Source: Gelidibacter sp.
GTDB taxonomy: Bacteria; Bacteroidota; Bacteroidia; Flavobacteriales; Flavobacteriaceae
Length of the DNA: 33,309 nucleotides
Direction: 5' to 3'
Assembly: GCA_010906935.1 (NCBI GenBank)
Contig: JAAFHC010000013.1
Span: 1 to 33,309 of the forward strand
Shown one piece after another: positions 1 to 7,957 of this stretch. The first letter of the stretch is position 1. Every line of letters begins with the position of its first letter. The position numbers were made by a program, and so were the translations under genes. The notes beneath the pieces were generated by a model. It was not told the origin of the DNA. It saw only the letters and a list, made by a program, of their open reading frames with translations, and did not search any database.

Positions 1-257
1 CCTGCTGGGGATAGGATAAAAACTCAAAATGAACCCATAAACAAAAATAACGCTAGGACTTTAGGCATTCTAGGCACTCCAAACTTTTTTGACCGCACGA
101 CAAAATTAAACAACCATCAATCCAAAACTAGCTGTTAATTTCTTTTCTCAATTTAAGGCAATACCCTATATTTACCCACATTTACAAATTTACAAACTCT
201 AAAAAATAACTACAACAATAATCCCGGCATACAAAGCCCTGATTATTAAACCACTTT

Positions 258-1127
258 ATGAAAAACAGCAACACAAATAACGGCGATTGGTTGTTTGAAA
301 TAACCCCAAAAAACAAGCTCTTCAGCTTAAATTTAAAAGAAGTCTGGCAATACCGAGATTTACTGATGCTTTTTGTAAAACGCGATGTGATCACAGTTTA
401 CAAACAAACCATTCTGGGGCCGCTGTGGTATTTAATTCAACCTTTATTTACTTCTGTAATTTTTACTTTAATATTCAACAATGTGGCCAATATTTCAACG
501 GGAACTGTGCCTCCCTTTTTATTTAACCTGGCAGGGATTACCATTTGGAACTATTTTACATCCTGTTTTTCCGGCACTTCCAACACTTTTAGTGCCAACG
601 CAGGAATCTTTGGAAAAGTTTATTTTCCCAGATTGATTATGCCGCTGGTTGCGGTAATTTCCAATTTGGTGCGGTTCGGGATTCAGTTGTTCATTTTTAT
701 GGCATTTTTTCTTTATTATTACACGCATGGTGCCGATATCAGTATTAATAAGTATGTAATCTTCTTTCCGGTCATGGTATTGATTATGGGAATGTTAGGC
801 TTGGGCTTGGGAATGATTATTTCGGCGATGGTAACCAAATACAGGGATTTGAATATTTTGGTCGGATTTGGTATGCAACTCTTGATGTATATTTCGGCAG
901 TGATGTATCCCGTTTCCTTTTTTGTGGAAAAATTACCAAAATATGCCTGGGTGGTGAAGTACAATCCGCTTTCCTTTGTGATTGAATCGGTGCGATATAT
1001 GTTGTTGGATACAGGTGTTTTTAATGCGAATATGTTCATCTATACCTTAATAGTAACCACCGTGGTGTTGTTTTTGGGAATATTAATTTTTAACAGGGCA
1101 GAAAAGAGTTTTATTGATACGATCTGA
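258..1127 (+). CDS. wzm: Polysaccharide ABC transporter permease (Wzm-type)
   Basis: Membrane subunit of the ABC exporter that moves a finished lipid-linked polysaccharide across the inner membrane; it would pair with the ATPase at 1895-3160. The 289 aa length is usual for the ABC-2 permease family. Residues 31-63 hold the conserved amphipathic N-terminal stretch of O-antigen permeases (YRDLL, KRDV, YKQTILGPLWYLIQP). About six hydrophobic segments follow, near 56-75, 87-105, 127-152, 168-190, 202-222 and 261-278, and a YNPLSF motif lies at 235-240. The start ATG follows an A/T-rich leader with no Shine-Dalgarno sequence. Unusually, the ATPase gene does not follow directly: a small gene and repeat arrays separate the two. 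Role is inferred from family and context; the transported glycan cannot be read from this gene. Confidence 0.93.
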   Translation: MKNSNTNNGDWLFEITPKNKLFSLNLKEVWQYRDLLMLFVKRDVITVYKQTILGPLWYLIQPLFTSVIFTLIFNNVANISTGTVPPFLFNLAGITIWNYFTSCFSGTSNTFSANAGIFGKVYFPRLIMPLVAVISNLVRFGIQLFIFMAFFLYYYTHGADISINKYVIFFPVMVLIMGMLGLGLGMIISAMVTKYRDLNILVGFGMQLLMYISAVMYPVSFFVEKLPKYAWVVKYNPLSFVIESVRYMLLDTGVFNANMFIYTLIVTTVVLFLGILIFNRAEKSFIDTI

Positions 1128-1135
1128 GGTTTTTG

Positions 1136-1254
1136 GTTGTAAGTTATACGTTGTAGGTTATACGTTATAAGTTATAGGTTATACGTTATAAGTTATACGT
1201 TATACGTTGTAAGTTGAAAAAGAAAAATAATTAGCTATGAAAAGTTATAAAGAT
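1136..1254 (+). repeat. Degenerate GTTATACGTT/GTTGTAAGTT array, copy 1, with 5' end of the following gene
   Basis: About 80 bp of imperfect tandem units of about 10 bp (variants of GTTATACGTT, GTTATAAGTT, GTTGTAGGTT) begin just after wzm. They are followed by a short purine-rich leader and the ATG of the small gene at 1237. The whole block, including the first six codons of that gene, recurs at 1601-1710, so the gene is bracketed by direct repeats. Confidence 0.85.
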
Positions 1255-1599
1255 TTAGACATCTATAATTTGTCTTATAAATATGCTATTGAGGTTCATA
1301 AAATGACACTTAAATTGCCTAAATATGAATTATATGAAGGAGGAAGTCAATTAAGAAGATCCTCTAAAAGTATTGTAAACAATATAGTAGAAGGTTATGG
1401 AAGAAGGAAATATAAAGGAGATTTTGTAAAGTTTTTAATATATGCACAAGCTTCATTGTTAGAGAGTACTAGCCAGTTAGAAATGATAAAAGATATACAC
1501 TTTTTTGAAGGAATTGATGAAATGGTTGAAAATTATAATAGGTTAGGAGCAAAAATATTTAGTTTTATTACGTATGTTGAAAATAATTGGAAAACATAA
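1237..1599 (+). CDS. Four-helix bundle protein (23S rRNA intervening-sequence protein family)
   Basis: A 120 aa protein of the S23/four-helix-bundle family. These proteins were first found encoded inside intervening sequences of 23S rRNA and are common as stand-alone genes in Bacteroidota; their biochemical function is not settled. The family signature is clear: the N-terminal YKDLDIYNLSYKYA helix, then QLRRSSKSIVNNIVEGYGRR at about residues 38-57, then a helix ending in LEMIKD. Nothing suggests a part in polysaccharide synthesis. It sits between the two subunits of one ABC transporter. Nearly identical leaders plus the first six codons occur before it (1216-1254) and after it (1672-1710), so it looks like an inserted or duplicated cassette. 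Family call is secure; any function here is unknown. Confidence 0.9.
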   Translation: MKSYKDLDIYNLSYKYAIEVHKMTLKLPKYELYEGGSQLRRSSKSIVNNIVEGYGRRKYKGDFVKFLIYAQASLLESTSQLEMIKDIHFFEGIDEMVENYNRLGAKIFSFITYVENNWKT

Positions 1600-1600
1600 C

Positions 1601-1710
1601 TGTAAGTTGTAGGTTGTACGTTATACGTTGTAGGTTATACGTTATACGTTGTAAGTTATATGTTGTAAGTTGAAAAAGAAATATAATTAGCTATGAAAAG
1701 TTATAAAGAT
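1601..1710 (+). repeat. Degenerate GTTATACGTT array, copy 2, with truncated 5' copy of the four-helix gene
   Basis: A second array of the same ~10 bp units starts 2 bp after the stop of the four-helix gene. It is followed by the same purine-rich leader and by ATGAAAAGTTATAAAGAT (1693-1710), identical to codons 1-6 of the gene at 1237. The next codon is TAA, so the copied reading frame is only MKSYKD. This is direct evidence of a duplication or insertion event with repeats at both borders. Confidence 0.85.
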
Positions 1711-1718
1711 TAAATAGG

Positions 1719-1898
1719 ATGACACAGTTTAATGAACACTCCCATTTAGAATTAATAGAAACCGGTCAACACGAGCGAAGCGAGATCAACAACCAACAAC
1801 CAACAACCAACAACCAACAACCAACAACCAACAACCAACAACCAACAACCAACAACCAACAAACCAACAACCAACAACCAACAACCAACAACCAATGA
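1719..1898 (+). CDS. Possible short ORF overlapping the wzt start by ATGA
   Basis: A 59-codon frame begins MTQFNEHSHLELIETG and then runs through the heptanucleotide array as a repeated Q/P/T/N pattern. Its TGA stop (1896-1898) overlaps the wzt ATG (1895-1897) in the ATGA arrangement typical of coupled genes. The array contains only A and C, so it cannot hold a stop in this direction, and only about 22 codons are informative. This may be chance. If it is translated, gain or loss of one 7 bp unit would shift its frame and break the overlap. Confidence 0.22.
   Translation: MTQFNEHSHLELIETGQHERSEINNQQPTTNNQQPTTNNQQPTTNNQQTNNQQPTTNNQ
1787..1894 (+). repeat. Heptanucleotide (CCAACAA)n tandem array before wzt
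   Basis: About 15 uninterrupted-looking units of a 7 bp A/C-only repeat, with a single extra A near 1861-1863, run right up to the wzt ATG. The array forms the whole immediate leader of wzt, giving an unstructured, Shine-Dalgarno-free 5' region. Seven-base units are prone to slippage and change the frame of any upstream coupled ORF. Nothing shows that it is functional. Confidence 0.93.
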
Positions 1899-3160
1899 AT
1901 ACCATTCTTAAAATAGAAAACCTTTCAAAACAATACCGCCTCGGCCTCGTAGGCACCGGCACTATGGCCGACGATTTAAAACGTTGGTGGTACAAGGTGC
2001 GCGGCAAGGAAGACCCGTTTTTAAAAGTGGGTGATGTTAACGACCGCAGCACCAAAGGAACATCCGACTATGTATGGGCATTGCAGGACATTAATTTTGA
2101 AGTACAGCAAGGAGAAGTTTTAGGGATTATCGGTAAAAACGGCGCAGGAAAATCTACCTTGTTAAAAATATTGTCTAAAATTACGAGCCCAACCACAGGA
2201 AGCATAAAATCACGTGGGCGTATTGCTTCTTTGTTGGAAGTAGGCACGGGTTTTCACGGGGAAATGACCGGCAGGGAAAACATTTTTTTAAACGGCGCTA
2301 TTTTGGGGATGACCAAAAAAGAAATTACTGCCAAATATGAGGAGATTGTAGAATTCTCGGGTTGCGAACGGTATATAGACACTCCTGTAAAAAGATACAG
2401 CAGCGGGATGACGGTGCGTTTGGCTTTTGCCGTAGCGGCATTTTTAGAACCCGATATTTTAATTATTGACGAAGTGTTGGCAGTGGGTGATGCCGAATTC
2501 CAGAAAAAAGCCATAGGAAAAATGCAGGATATCAGCAAAGGAGAAGGCCGCACCGTATTGTTTGTGAGCCATAATATGGTGGCAGTTAAGAGTTTGTGTA
2601 CTCGTGGTATTGTGTTGGAAAATGGAGGGATTGTTTTTGATGGAGGCACCGGTGAGGCTGTTGATTATTATTTACAATCCAACCAATATGAGGGGTATAA
2701 AGGCACTTATGTTAATAATGCTATTAAAGAGGAAGAATCTGGAATTGTAAGTTTGGCGCTTTTAGATAAAAATAATACCAACAGAACTGAATTTGGTTTT
2801 GATGAGCCTATAGCCATTAAAATTAAAGTAAAAGTTTTAGAAAAGCACCTTAAATCTCATTTAGGTTTTAGAGTTGTAGACAGAAACGAGAGAGTGATAT
2901 TTACTTCAGAAATAAAACTGGCTGAGGAAATTAAAACAGCCGGTTTTCACGAATTTGAAGTGAAATTACCCGTGAATTTTTTAGTCCCTAATAAATATAG
3001 ACTTACTTTTGGAATACATTTGCCTAATGTTAAGTTGATTGACCTACAGGAAGAATGTTTGTCTTTTGAAATTGTTGAAACAGGCTCTGAGTTTCATATA
3101 TACCAAGGAGCAGATTATGGCTGCGTTATAGTAAATTGTGGATGGACTACTCAATACTAG
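1895..3160 (+). CDS. wzt: Polysaccharide ABC transporter ATP-binding protein with C-terminal Wzt domain
   Basis: Cytoplasmic ATPase that powers export of the polysaccharide through the Wzm channel at 258-1127. Walker A is GKNGAGKST (80-88), the ABC signature is YSSGM (168-172) and Walker B is ILIIDE (188-193). These are followed by VLAVGD and a switch-region SHNMVAVKSL. From about residue 250 there is an extra 170 aa C-terminal domain. In O8/O9a-type systems the equivalent domain binds the modified non-reducing end of the chain and couples termination to export. The 421 aa length fits Wzt proteins with this domain. The chosen ATG directly follows the heptamer array; no in-frame ATG, GTG or TTG lies between it and the upstream stop at 1733-1735. 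No wzx or wzy is visible in the window, which agrees with this export route. Confidence 0.95.
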   Translation: MNTILKIENLSKQYRLGLVGTGTMADDLKRWWYKVRGKEDPFLKVGDVNDRSTKGTSDYVWALQDINFEVQQGEVLGIIGKNGAGKSTLLKILSKITSPTTGSIKSRGRIASLLEVGTGFHGEMTGRENIFLNGAILGMTKKEITAKYEEIVEFSGCERYIDTPVKRYSSGMTVRLAFAVAAFLEPDILIIDEVLAVGDAEFQKKAIGKMQDISKGEGRTVLFVSHNMVAVKSLCTRGIVLENGGIVFDGGTGEAVDYYLQSNQYEGYKGTYVNNAIKEEESGIVSLALLDKNNTNRTEFGFDEPIAIKIKVKVLEKHLKSHLGFRVVDRNERVIFTSEIKLAEEIKTAGFHEFEVKLPVNFLVPNKYRLTFGIHLPNVKLIDLQEECLSFEIVETGSEFHIYQGADYGCVIVNCGWTTQY

Positions 3161-3259
3161 GTTTTAGGGTAAATTTAATTAATGATTTTAGTTGTAAAAA
3201 AATTTAGTATAAAACATACCGTAATTAAAATTTAAAACAGCTTATAAAAATACATTTTT

Positions 3260-4180
3260 ATGTTTAAAAAAATATTAAAAATTTTAAGACCGAAAGTTGT
3301 AAATAATTGCGTTTCGTTAGAAAAGACTAATAAATTACTCACAGATTCATTGCTTCAAAATGGAAGAATATGGTCAGAACTTTTGGCTCGGAAAAAAAAT
3401 ATTAAAACTTTGCATGAAACTGAATTTAAGGTATTTTCTCAATGGGGAGATGATGGTATTATACAATATTTGATTAACTATTTGGATATTGATAATAAGA
3501 CTTTTATCGAGTTTGGAGTAGAAGATTATATGGAAGCAAATACTCGCTTTCTACTCATTAACAATAATTGGGCTGGTTTAGTTATAGATGGAAGTGAAAG
3601 TAATGTTGCCAAGATCAAGGAAGATGAAATTTATTGGAAACATGATTTAATAGCTAAATCTGCATTTATTACTAAAGATAACATTAATCAGCTTATTGAG
3701 GAGGAAGGAATAAAAGGAGAAATAGGCCTTTTACATATTGATATTGATGGAAATGATTACTGGATTTGGAGAGCTATTGAAGTTGTGGATCCTATTATAA
3801 TGATTATAGAATATAATAGTAAATTTGGGTATGAAAGAGCAATTACAATACCCTATAAGGAGGATTTTGTTTGGACCAAGGCGCATTATAGCAATCTTTA
3901 TTTTGGCGCTTCTATTTTAGCACTTTGTGACTTAGCAGAAGAAAAAGGATATTCTTTCGTTGGCAGTAACAGTGCAGGGAATAATGCTTATTTTGTAAAA
4001 AAAGAATTTTTAAAGGATCTTAAGCCATTAATAGCTAAAGAAGGTTATGTTGAATGCAAATTCAGACAGTCCCGGAATAAGAATGGAAATTTAAATTATC
4101 TGAGAGGAAACGAAATTATAGAATGTATTAAAGGGATGCCTATTTATAATACAGGATCTAATAAAATTGAAAAATTATAG
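3260..4180 (+). CDS. Methyltransferase-like protein of a polysaccharide cluster
   Basis: A 306 aa protein of uncertain activity with features of an SAM-dependent methyltransferase fold. Residues 82-90 (FIEFGVEDY) resemble the glycine-containing SAM-binding loop, followed by an acidic strand end (VID, 108-110). The stretch IDIDGNDYW (160-168) corresponds in position to the IDVEG motif of FkbM proteins, and IIEYN follows at 182-186. The first 50 residues are poorly conserved-looking and may be an anchor or helical lead. It lies 99 bp after wzt and 35 bp before a true FkbM methyltransferase. That position suggests modification of the glycan, perhaps at the chain end seen by Wzt. The first eight residues (MFKKILKI) and the preceding bases resemble those of the gene at 15568, but the rest of the two proteins differs. 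Confidence 0.6.
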   Translation: MFKKILKILRPKVVNNCVSLEKTNKLLTDSLLQNGRIWSELLARKKNIKTLHETEFKVFSQWGDDGIIQYLINYLDIDNKTFIEFGVEDYMEANTRFLLINNNWAGLVIDGSESNVAKIKEDEIYWKHDLIAKSAFITKDNINQLIEEEGIKGEIGLLHIDIDGNDYWIWRAIEVVDPIIMIIEYNSKFGYERAITIPYKEDFVWTKAHYSNLYFGASILALCDLAEEKGYSFVGSNSAGNNAYFVKKEFLKDLKPLIAKEGYVECKFRQSRNKNGNLNYLRGNEIIECIKGMPIYNTGSNKIEKL

Positions 4181-4215
4181 AAAACATCATTAAATGGGAA
4201 AATTCAAAGGATAGT

Positions 4216-5112
4216 ATGAGTTACGGCATGTTTAAATTATGGAATAAAAAAAAGGAGAATTTAGAAGAGGATATTGAATATTCGATTGGTAAATACAGGA
4301 TAAATATTCCCCATAATCATCCATTGCCTCAATATCAAAAATCAAATAGATTGTATGATAGATTCTTACCTGTTTTAGTAAAAAATTTAAATTCCGATAG
4401 GATAATAATTGATGTTGGAGCCAATGTGGGTGATACTACAATAGCTATGATACAGAATTGTAAAAATCCAATTTATTCTATTGAGCCTTCAGATTTTTTT
4501 TATTCATACTTAGAAAAAAATATAAAAAAACTTTTGTCCTCGGAAAAAAAAAGAGTGAAATGTATAAATAAATTTATTGGAACAGGTTATTTTAACGGTC
4601 AATTTTTGCACTCTGGAGGAACTGCAAGGGTAACCACATTGAGTAATTCAGATGTTATTATTTATAAGACTCTGGATAGCGTAATTGAGGATGTCTCAGA
4701 TGTTGAATTAATTAAAGTTGATACTGATGGATATGATTTTGATGTCTTAAAATCATCAGAAAATATATTAATTAAATCGGAGCCAATATTATATTGGGAA
4801 AATCAAATGTTTGAGGAATTTCAAATACTAGGATTTAATGATCTTTATATTAAACTCCAAAATATTGGATATAAGTATATTTATATTTTTGATAACTTCG
4901 GTAACTTAATAATGGAAGAGTCAGATTTCGAAACACTTAAAAAGATTAATTCCTATGTTTTTGCCATGGATAGAAATCAATCAACAAGAACATTTTTTTA
5001 TACAGATATACTTGCATCTACTGAGAAAAATTTTTCTACTGTTAAGAAAGCTATATTAGAATATAAAAGGGATTGGTTATATATAGAAAATTTAAAAACT
5101 CAAATAAAATAA
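4216..5112 (+). CDS. FkbM family SAM-dependent methyltransferase
   Basis: A 298 aa methyltransferase expected to put a methyl group on a hydroxyl of a sugar or sugar-linked group. Motif I is IIDVGANVGD (64-73), with an acidic IEP at 89-91 ending the second strand. The FkbM hallmark follows as LIKVDTDGYDFDVLK, where TDG replaces the more usual VEG. The C-terminal 100 residues look less conserved. The gene is 2 bp upstream of the GTG start of the next glycosyltransferase, so the two are probably co-translated. Substrate is unknown; nearness to wzt makes a terminal or capping methylation possible, but this is inference. Confidence 0.85.
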   Translation: MSYGMFKLWNKKKENLEEDIEYSIGKYRINIPHNHPLPQYQKSNRLYDRFLPVLVKNLNSDRIIIDVGANVGDTTIAMIQNCKNPIYSIEPSDFFYSYLEKNIKKLLSSEKKRVKCINKFIGTGYFNGQFLHSGGTARVTTLSNSDVIIYKTLDSVIEDVSDVELIKVDTDGYDFDVLKSSENILIKSEPILYWENQMFEEFQILGFNDLYIKLQNIGYKYIYIFDNFGNLIMEESDFETLKKINSYVFAMDRNQSTRTFFYTDILASTEKNFSTVKKAILEYKRDWLYIENLKTQIK

Positions 5113-5114
5113 CT

Positions 5115-6191
5115 GTGAAAATACTCATTGATAATCAGGTATTCGAGAATCAAAAATTTGGAGGGATAAGTCGGTATTTTAGTGAATTACAAGTAGATAA
5201 TGATTCAATTAAGAGGATGGAATTGTTCGTTCATAAAATTCCAAAAAAAAAGGGCCTTTATAAAAGAGTTCAGTCAAAATTAAACAGAACGCTGTTTAAT
5301 GAAAAGCAAACAGTACTTAATAAATATGATTTTTATAATTCACAAATAAGGGATCTTCAATTTGATATTTTTCATCCAACCTATTACGACAACTATTTTT
5401 TAGAACAACTCACCAAGCCATTTGTTATAACGGTTCATGATATGATCCATGAAAAATATGCAGAGTATTTTGGGAATAGTCAGGATTCATTTAACAAACG
5501 AAAGTTATGCAATGCGGCGGCCAAAATTATTGCAATATCAAATTCAACGAAAAATGATTTAATCGATGTTTTTGGAATACCGGAAGAAAAAATAGATGTT
5601 ATTTACCATGCAACAAATTTTGATTCGGTACCAGCTATTGATCCAAACCTGAATTTTCAAGACCGACGCTATTTGCTTTATGCCGGTAACAGGAGTATCT
5701 ATAAAAATTTCTTAACTTTTTTAATTGCTGTTTCACCAATTTTAAAATATAATAAAAATCTACATTTGGTTTGTACCGGTCCAGATTTTACAACTATAGA
5801 AAATAGTTGGATAGAAGAATTGGGAATAAAAAGTAAAGTGAATAACTATTTTTGTCAAAGTGATGGAGAATTAGTTCACCTATATAATAATGCAGAATGT
5901 TTTGTTTTCCCTTCATTATACGAAGGCTTTGGTTTTCCGCTTCTTGAGGCCTTTGCTTGCAATTGCCCGGTAATAAGTAGCTCGGGAGGATCGCTAAAGG
6001 AAATAGCCGGCAATGCGGCTATTTATTTCGATCCAAAAGATATTATATCTATTAGAAATTCCATACAAAATGTTATTTCAGATGGTACATTAAAATTAGA
6101 TTTAATTGAGGCGGGAAAAATTCGATTAAAAGATTTTTCCTGGGAAAAATGTCGGAAAGAAACTATGGATTTATACGCTAAAGTTATTTAA
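5115..6191 (+). CDS. Glycosyltransferase, GT4 family (mannosyltransferase-like)
   Basis: A 358 aa GT-B-fold retaining glycosyltransferase. Near the N-terminus are FGGISRYFSEL, an acceptor-side loop, and VITVHDMIHEKYAEYF, typical of the WbaZ/mannosyltransferase subgroup. IIAISNSTKNDL, YLLYAGNRSIYKN and the nucleotide-sugar binding EX7E region (SLYEGFGFPLLEAFACNCPV) follow. I chose GTG at 5115 over an upstream ATG at 5073, because the family begins at VKILIDNQVF and the longer form would overlap the FkbM gene by 40 bp. The GTG sits 2 bp after that stop. Donor could be GDP-mannose, which is also the substrate of the next gene, but this cannot be proved. Confidence 0.87.
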   Translation: MKILIDNQVFENQKFGGISRYFSELQVDNDSIKRMELFVHKIPKKKGLYKRVQSKLNRTLFNEKQTVLNKYDFYNSQIRDLQFDIFHPTYYDNYFLEQLTKPFVITVHDMIHEKYAEYFGNSQDSFNKRKLCNAAAKIIAISNSTKNDLIDVFGIPEEKIDVIYHATNFDSVPAIDPNLNFQDRRYLLYAGNRSIYKNFLTFLIAVSPILKYNKNLHLVCTGPDFTTIENSWIEELGIKSKVNNYFCQSDGELVHLYNNAECFVFPSLYEGFGFPLLEAFACNCPVISSSGGSLKEIAGNAAIYFDPKDIISIRNSIQNVISDGTLKLDLIEAGKIRLKDFSWEKCRKETMDLYAKVI

Positions 6192-6227
6192 GAGTTAAGA
6201 AAGATTGAATCAATAATTCAAATTGAA

Positions 6228-7343
6228 ATGAATAAAACAGCACTCATTACAGGAATCACAGGACAAGACGGCGCTTATTTAGCAGAATTTTTATTGCTAA
6301 AAGGTTATGAAGTTCATGGTATAAAAAGGCGTAGTTCTTTGTTTAATACAGAACGAATAGACCATTTGTACAAAGACCCGCATGAAAAAAATGTGAAGTT
6401 TAAATTGCATTATGGAGATTTAAGCGATGCGTTAAATTTAACCCGTATTATACAAGAAGTGCAACCCGATGAAATTTACAATTTAGGAGCCATGTCGCAT
6501 GTAAAAGTGAGTTTTGATACCCCAGAATATACGGCAAATGTAGATGGTTTGGGTGTTTTACGTATTTTAGAATCGGTTCGTTTATTAGGGTTAACAAGCA
6601 AAACAAAAATATACCAAGCATCTACCTCAGAATTGTATGGGTTGGTGCAGGAAACGCCACAAACCGAAAAAACACCGTTTTACCCGCGTTCACCTTATGC
6701 AGTGGCCAAAATGTATGCCTATTGGATTATTGTAAATTACAGGGAAGCTTACAATATGTTTGCTTGTAATGGTGTTTTATTCAACCATGAATCGCCTTTG
6801 CGTGGTGAAACCTTTGTAACCCGTAAAATCACCCGTGCTGCAAGTCGCATAGCCTTAGGATTGCAGGACACCATTTATTTAGGAAATTTAAACGCCAAAA
6901 GAGATTGGGGTCATGCAAAAGACTATGTAGAAGCCATGTGGCTCATGTTGCAACAAGACCAACCGGAAGATTTTGTAATTGCTACAGGAATTAGCACTTC
7001 TGTTCGGGATTTTGTGCGTTTGGCTTTTAAGGAAATAGGAGTTGAATTGGTTTTTGAGGGGAAAAATGAACACGAAACTGGTAAGGTTGCCAAGTGTACA
7101 AATCCTAAATATCAATTGGAAATAGGAAAAGAAGTGATAAAAATTGATCCAAGATATTATCGTCCAACAGAGGTTGCCGAATTAATTGGAGATGCCACAA
7201 AATGCAAAGAAAAATTGAATTGGAAACCCAAGTATAATTTACAGGGATTGGTAAAAGAAATGATGGAATACGACCTGCACTTATTTAAAAAAGATCAATT
7301 TTTAAAAGAGCATGGTTTTGATACGTTGAATACATATGAGTAA
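6228..7343 (+). CDS. gmd: GDP-mannose 4,6-dehydratase
   Basis: Converts GDP-D-mannose to GDP-4-keto-6-deoxy-D-mannose, the first step towards GDP-L-fucose. It is a 371 aa cytoplasmic SDR-fold enzyme, full length for the family. The NADP-binding loop is [11 protein letters not shown] (8-18); the catalytic residues are T133 and E135 in STSELYG, with Y157 and K161 in the YxxxK motif of [29 protein letters not shown], a Gmd family stretch, is intact. The partner fcl is 789 bp downstream, an unusual gap filled by a GIY-YIG gene and three repeats. Its sequence looks less A+T-rich than neighbouring glycosyltransferase genes. Identification is very secure. Confidence 0.98.
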   Translation: MNKTALITGITGQDGAYLAEFLLLKGYEVHGIKRRSSLFNTERIDHLYKDPHEKNVKFKLHYGDLSDALNLTRIIQEVQPDEIYNLGAMSHVKVSFDTPEYTANVDGLGVLRILESVRLLGLTSKTKIYQASTSELYGLVQETPQTEKTPFYPRSPYAVAKMYAYWIIVNYREAYNMFACNGVLFNHESPLRGETFVTRKITRAASRIALGLQDTIYLGNLNAKRDWGHAKDYVEAMWLMLQQDQPEDFVIATGISTSVRDFVRLAFKEIGVELVFEGKNEHETGKVAKCTNPKYQLEIGKEVIKIDPRYYRPTEVAELIGDATKCKEKLNWKPKYNLQGLVKEMMEYDLHLFKKDQFLKEHGFDTLNTYE

Positions 7344-7350
7344 TGTTCTC

Positions 7351-7440
7351 GTTCTCGATACAATTTTAATAAAAATTTGCATTTTTATTAAAACCACTCG
7401 AACTGACGCAAACAAACAAACAAGCACCGTCAGTTCGAGC
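7351..7440 (+). repeat. Multi-hairpin flavobacterial repeat, copy 1 (partial)
   Basis: Starts GTTCTCGATACA, then a hairpin with arms TTTTAATAAAAAT / ATTTTTATTAAAA (7364-7389), then an inner pair CTCGAACTGACG (7397-7408) / CGTCAGTTCGAG (7428-7439). It lacks the third hairpin and closing arm of copies 2 and 3 and runs through a 15 bp linker into copy 2. It lies 7 bp after the gmd stop. Confidence 0.85.
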
Positions 7441-7455
7441 GATTTTGACAGGAAG

Positions 7456-7614
7456 GTTCTCGATACAATTTTAAAGCAATTATGATAATTATTTATATTT
7501 AAATTTGACAAGCTTTAAAACCACTCGAACTGACGAAATTGAGCAAACAAACCAAAACACGTCAGTTCGAGTGTTTTTAGTGTAGCGCAGCGAAACTAAA
7601 AATGTATCGAGAAC
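7456..7614 (+). repeat. Multi-hairpin flavobacterial repeat, copy 2 (complete)
   Basis: Closing arms GTTCTCGATACA (7456-7467) and TGTATCGAGAAC (7603-7614) are perfect complements. Inside are three hairpins: A, TTTTAAAGC (7469-7477) with GCTTTAAAA (7512-7520); B, CACTCGAACTGACG (7522-7535) with CGTCAGTTCGAGTG (7560-7573); C, TTTTTAGT (7574-7581) with ACTAAAAA (7595-7602). The plan is a cloverleaf-like four-way structure. Hairpin A differs in sequence from copies 1 and 3 but still pairs. Confidence 0.9.
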
Positions 7615-7657
7615 GAGAAGGGCTTTGAAACCCAATCAAAATAATTAAGTTAACGCT

Positions 7658-7957
7658 ATGAAAAAGAGTTATGTATACATTTTAAAATGTGCTGATGATT
7701 CCTATTATACAGGAGTTACAAGCAATTTGGAAAATAGAGTATTCCAACATTCAGAAGGGTTTTTTAAGAATAGTTATACGTCTAAAAGGAGACCTCTGGT
7801 ATTAGTGTTTTATGCTGAGTTTACTGATATTAATTTAGCTATTGAGACAGAAAAGAAAATAAAAAAATGGTCAAGAGCAAAAAAAGAGGCTTTAATTAAT
7901 GAGGAATATGACAGTTTAATTAATTTAGCCAAGAAGAAGTTCTCGATACAATTTTAA
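7658..7957 (+). CDS. GIY-YIG nuclease superfamily protein
   Basis: A 99 aa single-domain GIY-YIG protein of the small group common in Bacteroidota. The family signature is YVYILKCADDSYYTG (5-19), with conserved R27, H31 and E63 and the EKKIKKWSRAKKEALI helix. The core active-site residues are present, so it may be a functional endonuclease; the biological role of this subgroup is not established. It lies between gmd and fcl, with repeat copies 1 and 2 before it and copy 3 after it. Its last codons and stop (encoding FSIQF) are supplied by the first bases of repeat copy 3, so the natural C-terminus was probably replaced or extended by the repeat. It is most likely an insertion in the operon, not a polysaccharide gene. 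Confidence 0.92.
   Translation: MKKSYVYILKCADDSYYTGVTSNLENRVFQHSEGFFKNSYTSKRRPLVLVFYAEFTDINLAIETEKKIKKWSRAKKEALINEEYDSLINLAKKKFSIQF

Noticed and set aside
1-257. Promoter or upstream gene end before wzm
   Set aside because: No convincing -33/-7 pair, terminator or coding end could be seen; the sequence is A/T-rich without distinct features.
1136-1710. CRISPR-like array
   Set aside because: Units are about 10 bp, degenerate and contiguous with no unique spacers, and no cas genes are present.
1786-2055. Minus-strand ORF with a periodic VVGCWLL peptide
   Set aside because: It is only the reverse reading of the 7 bp array plus the antisense of the wzt 5' end; the 7-residue period comes from the 7 bp repeat.
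2254-2649. 131-aa minus-strand ORF inside wzt
   Set aside because: Antisense shadow of the well-conserved ATPase region; no recognisable protein features.
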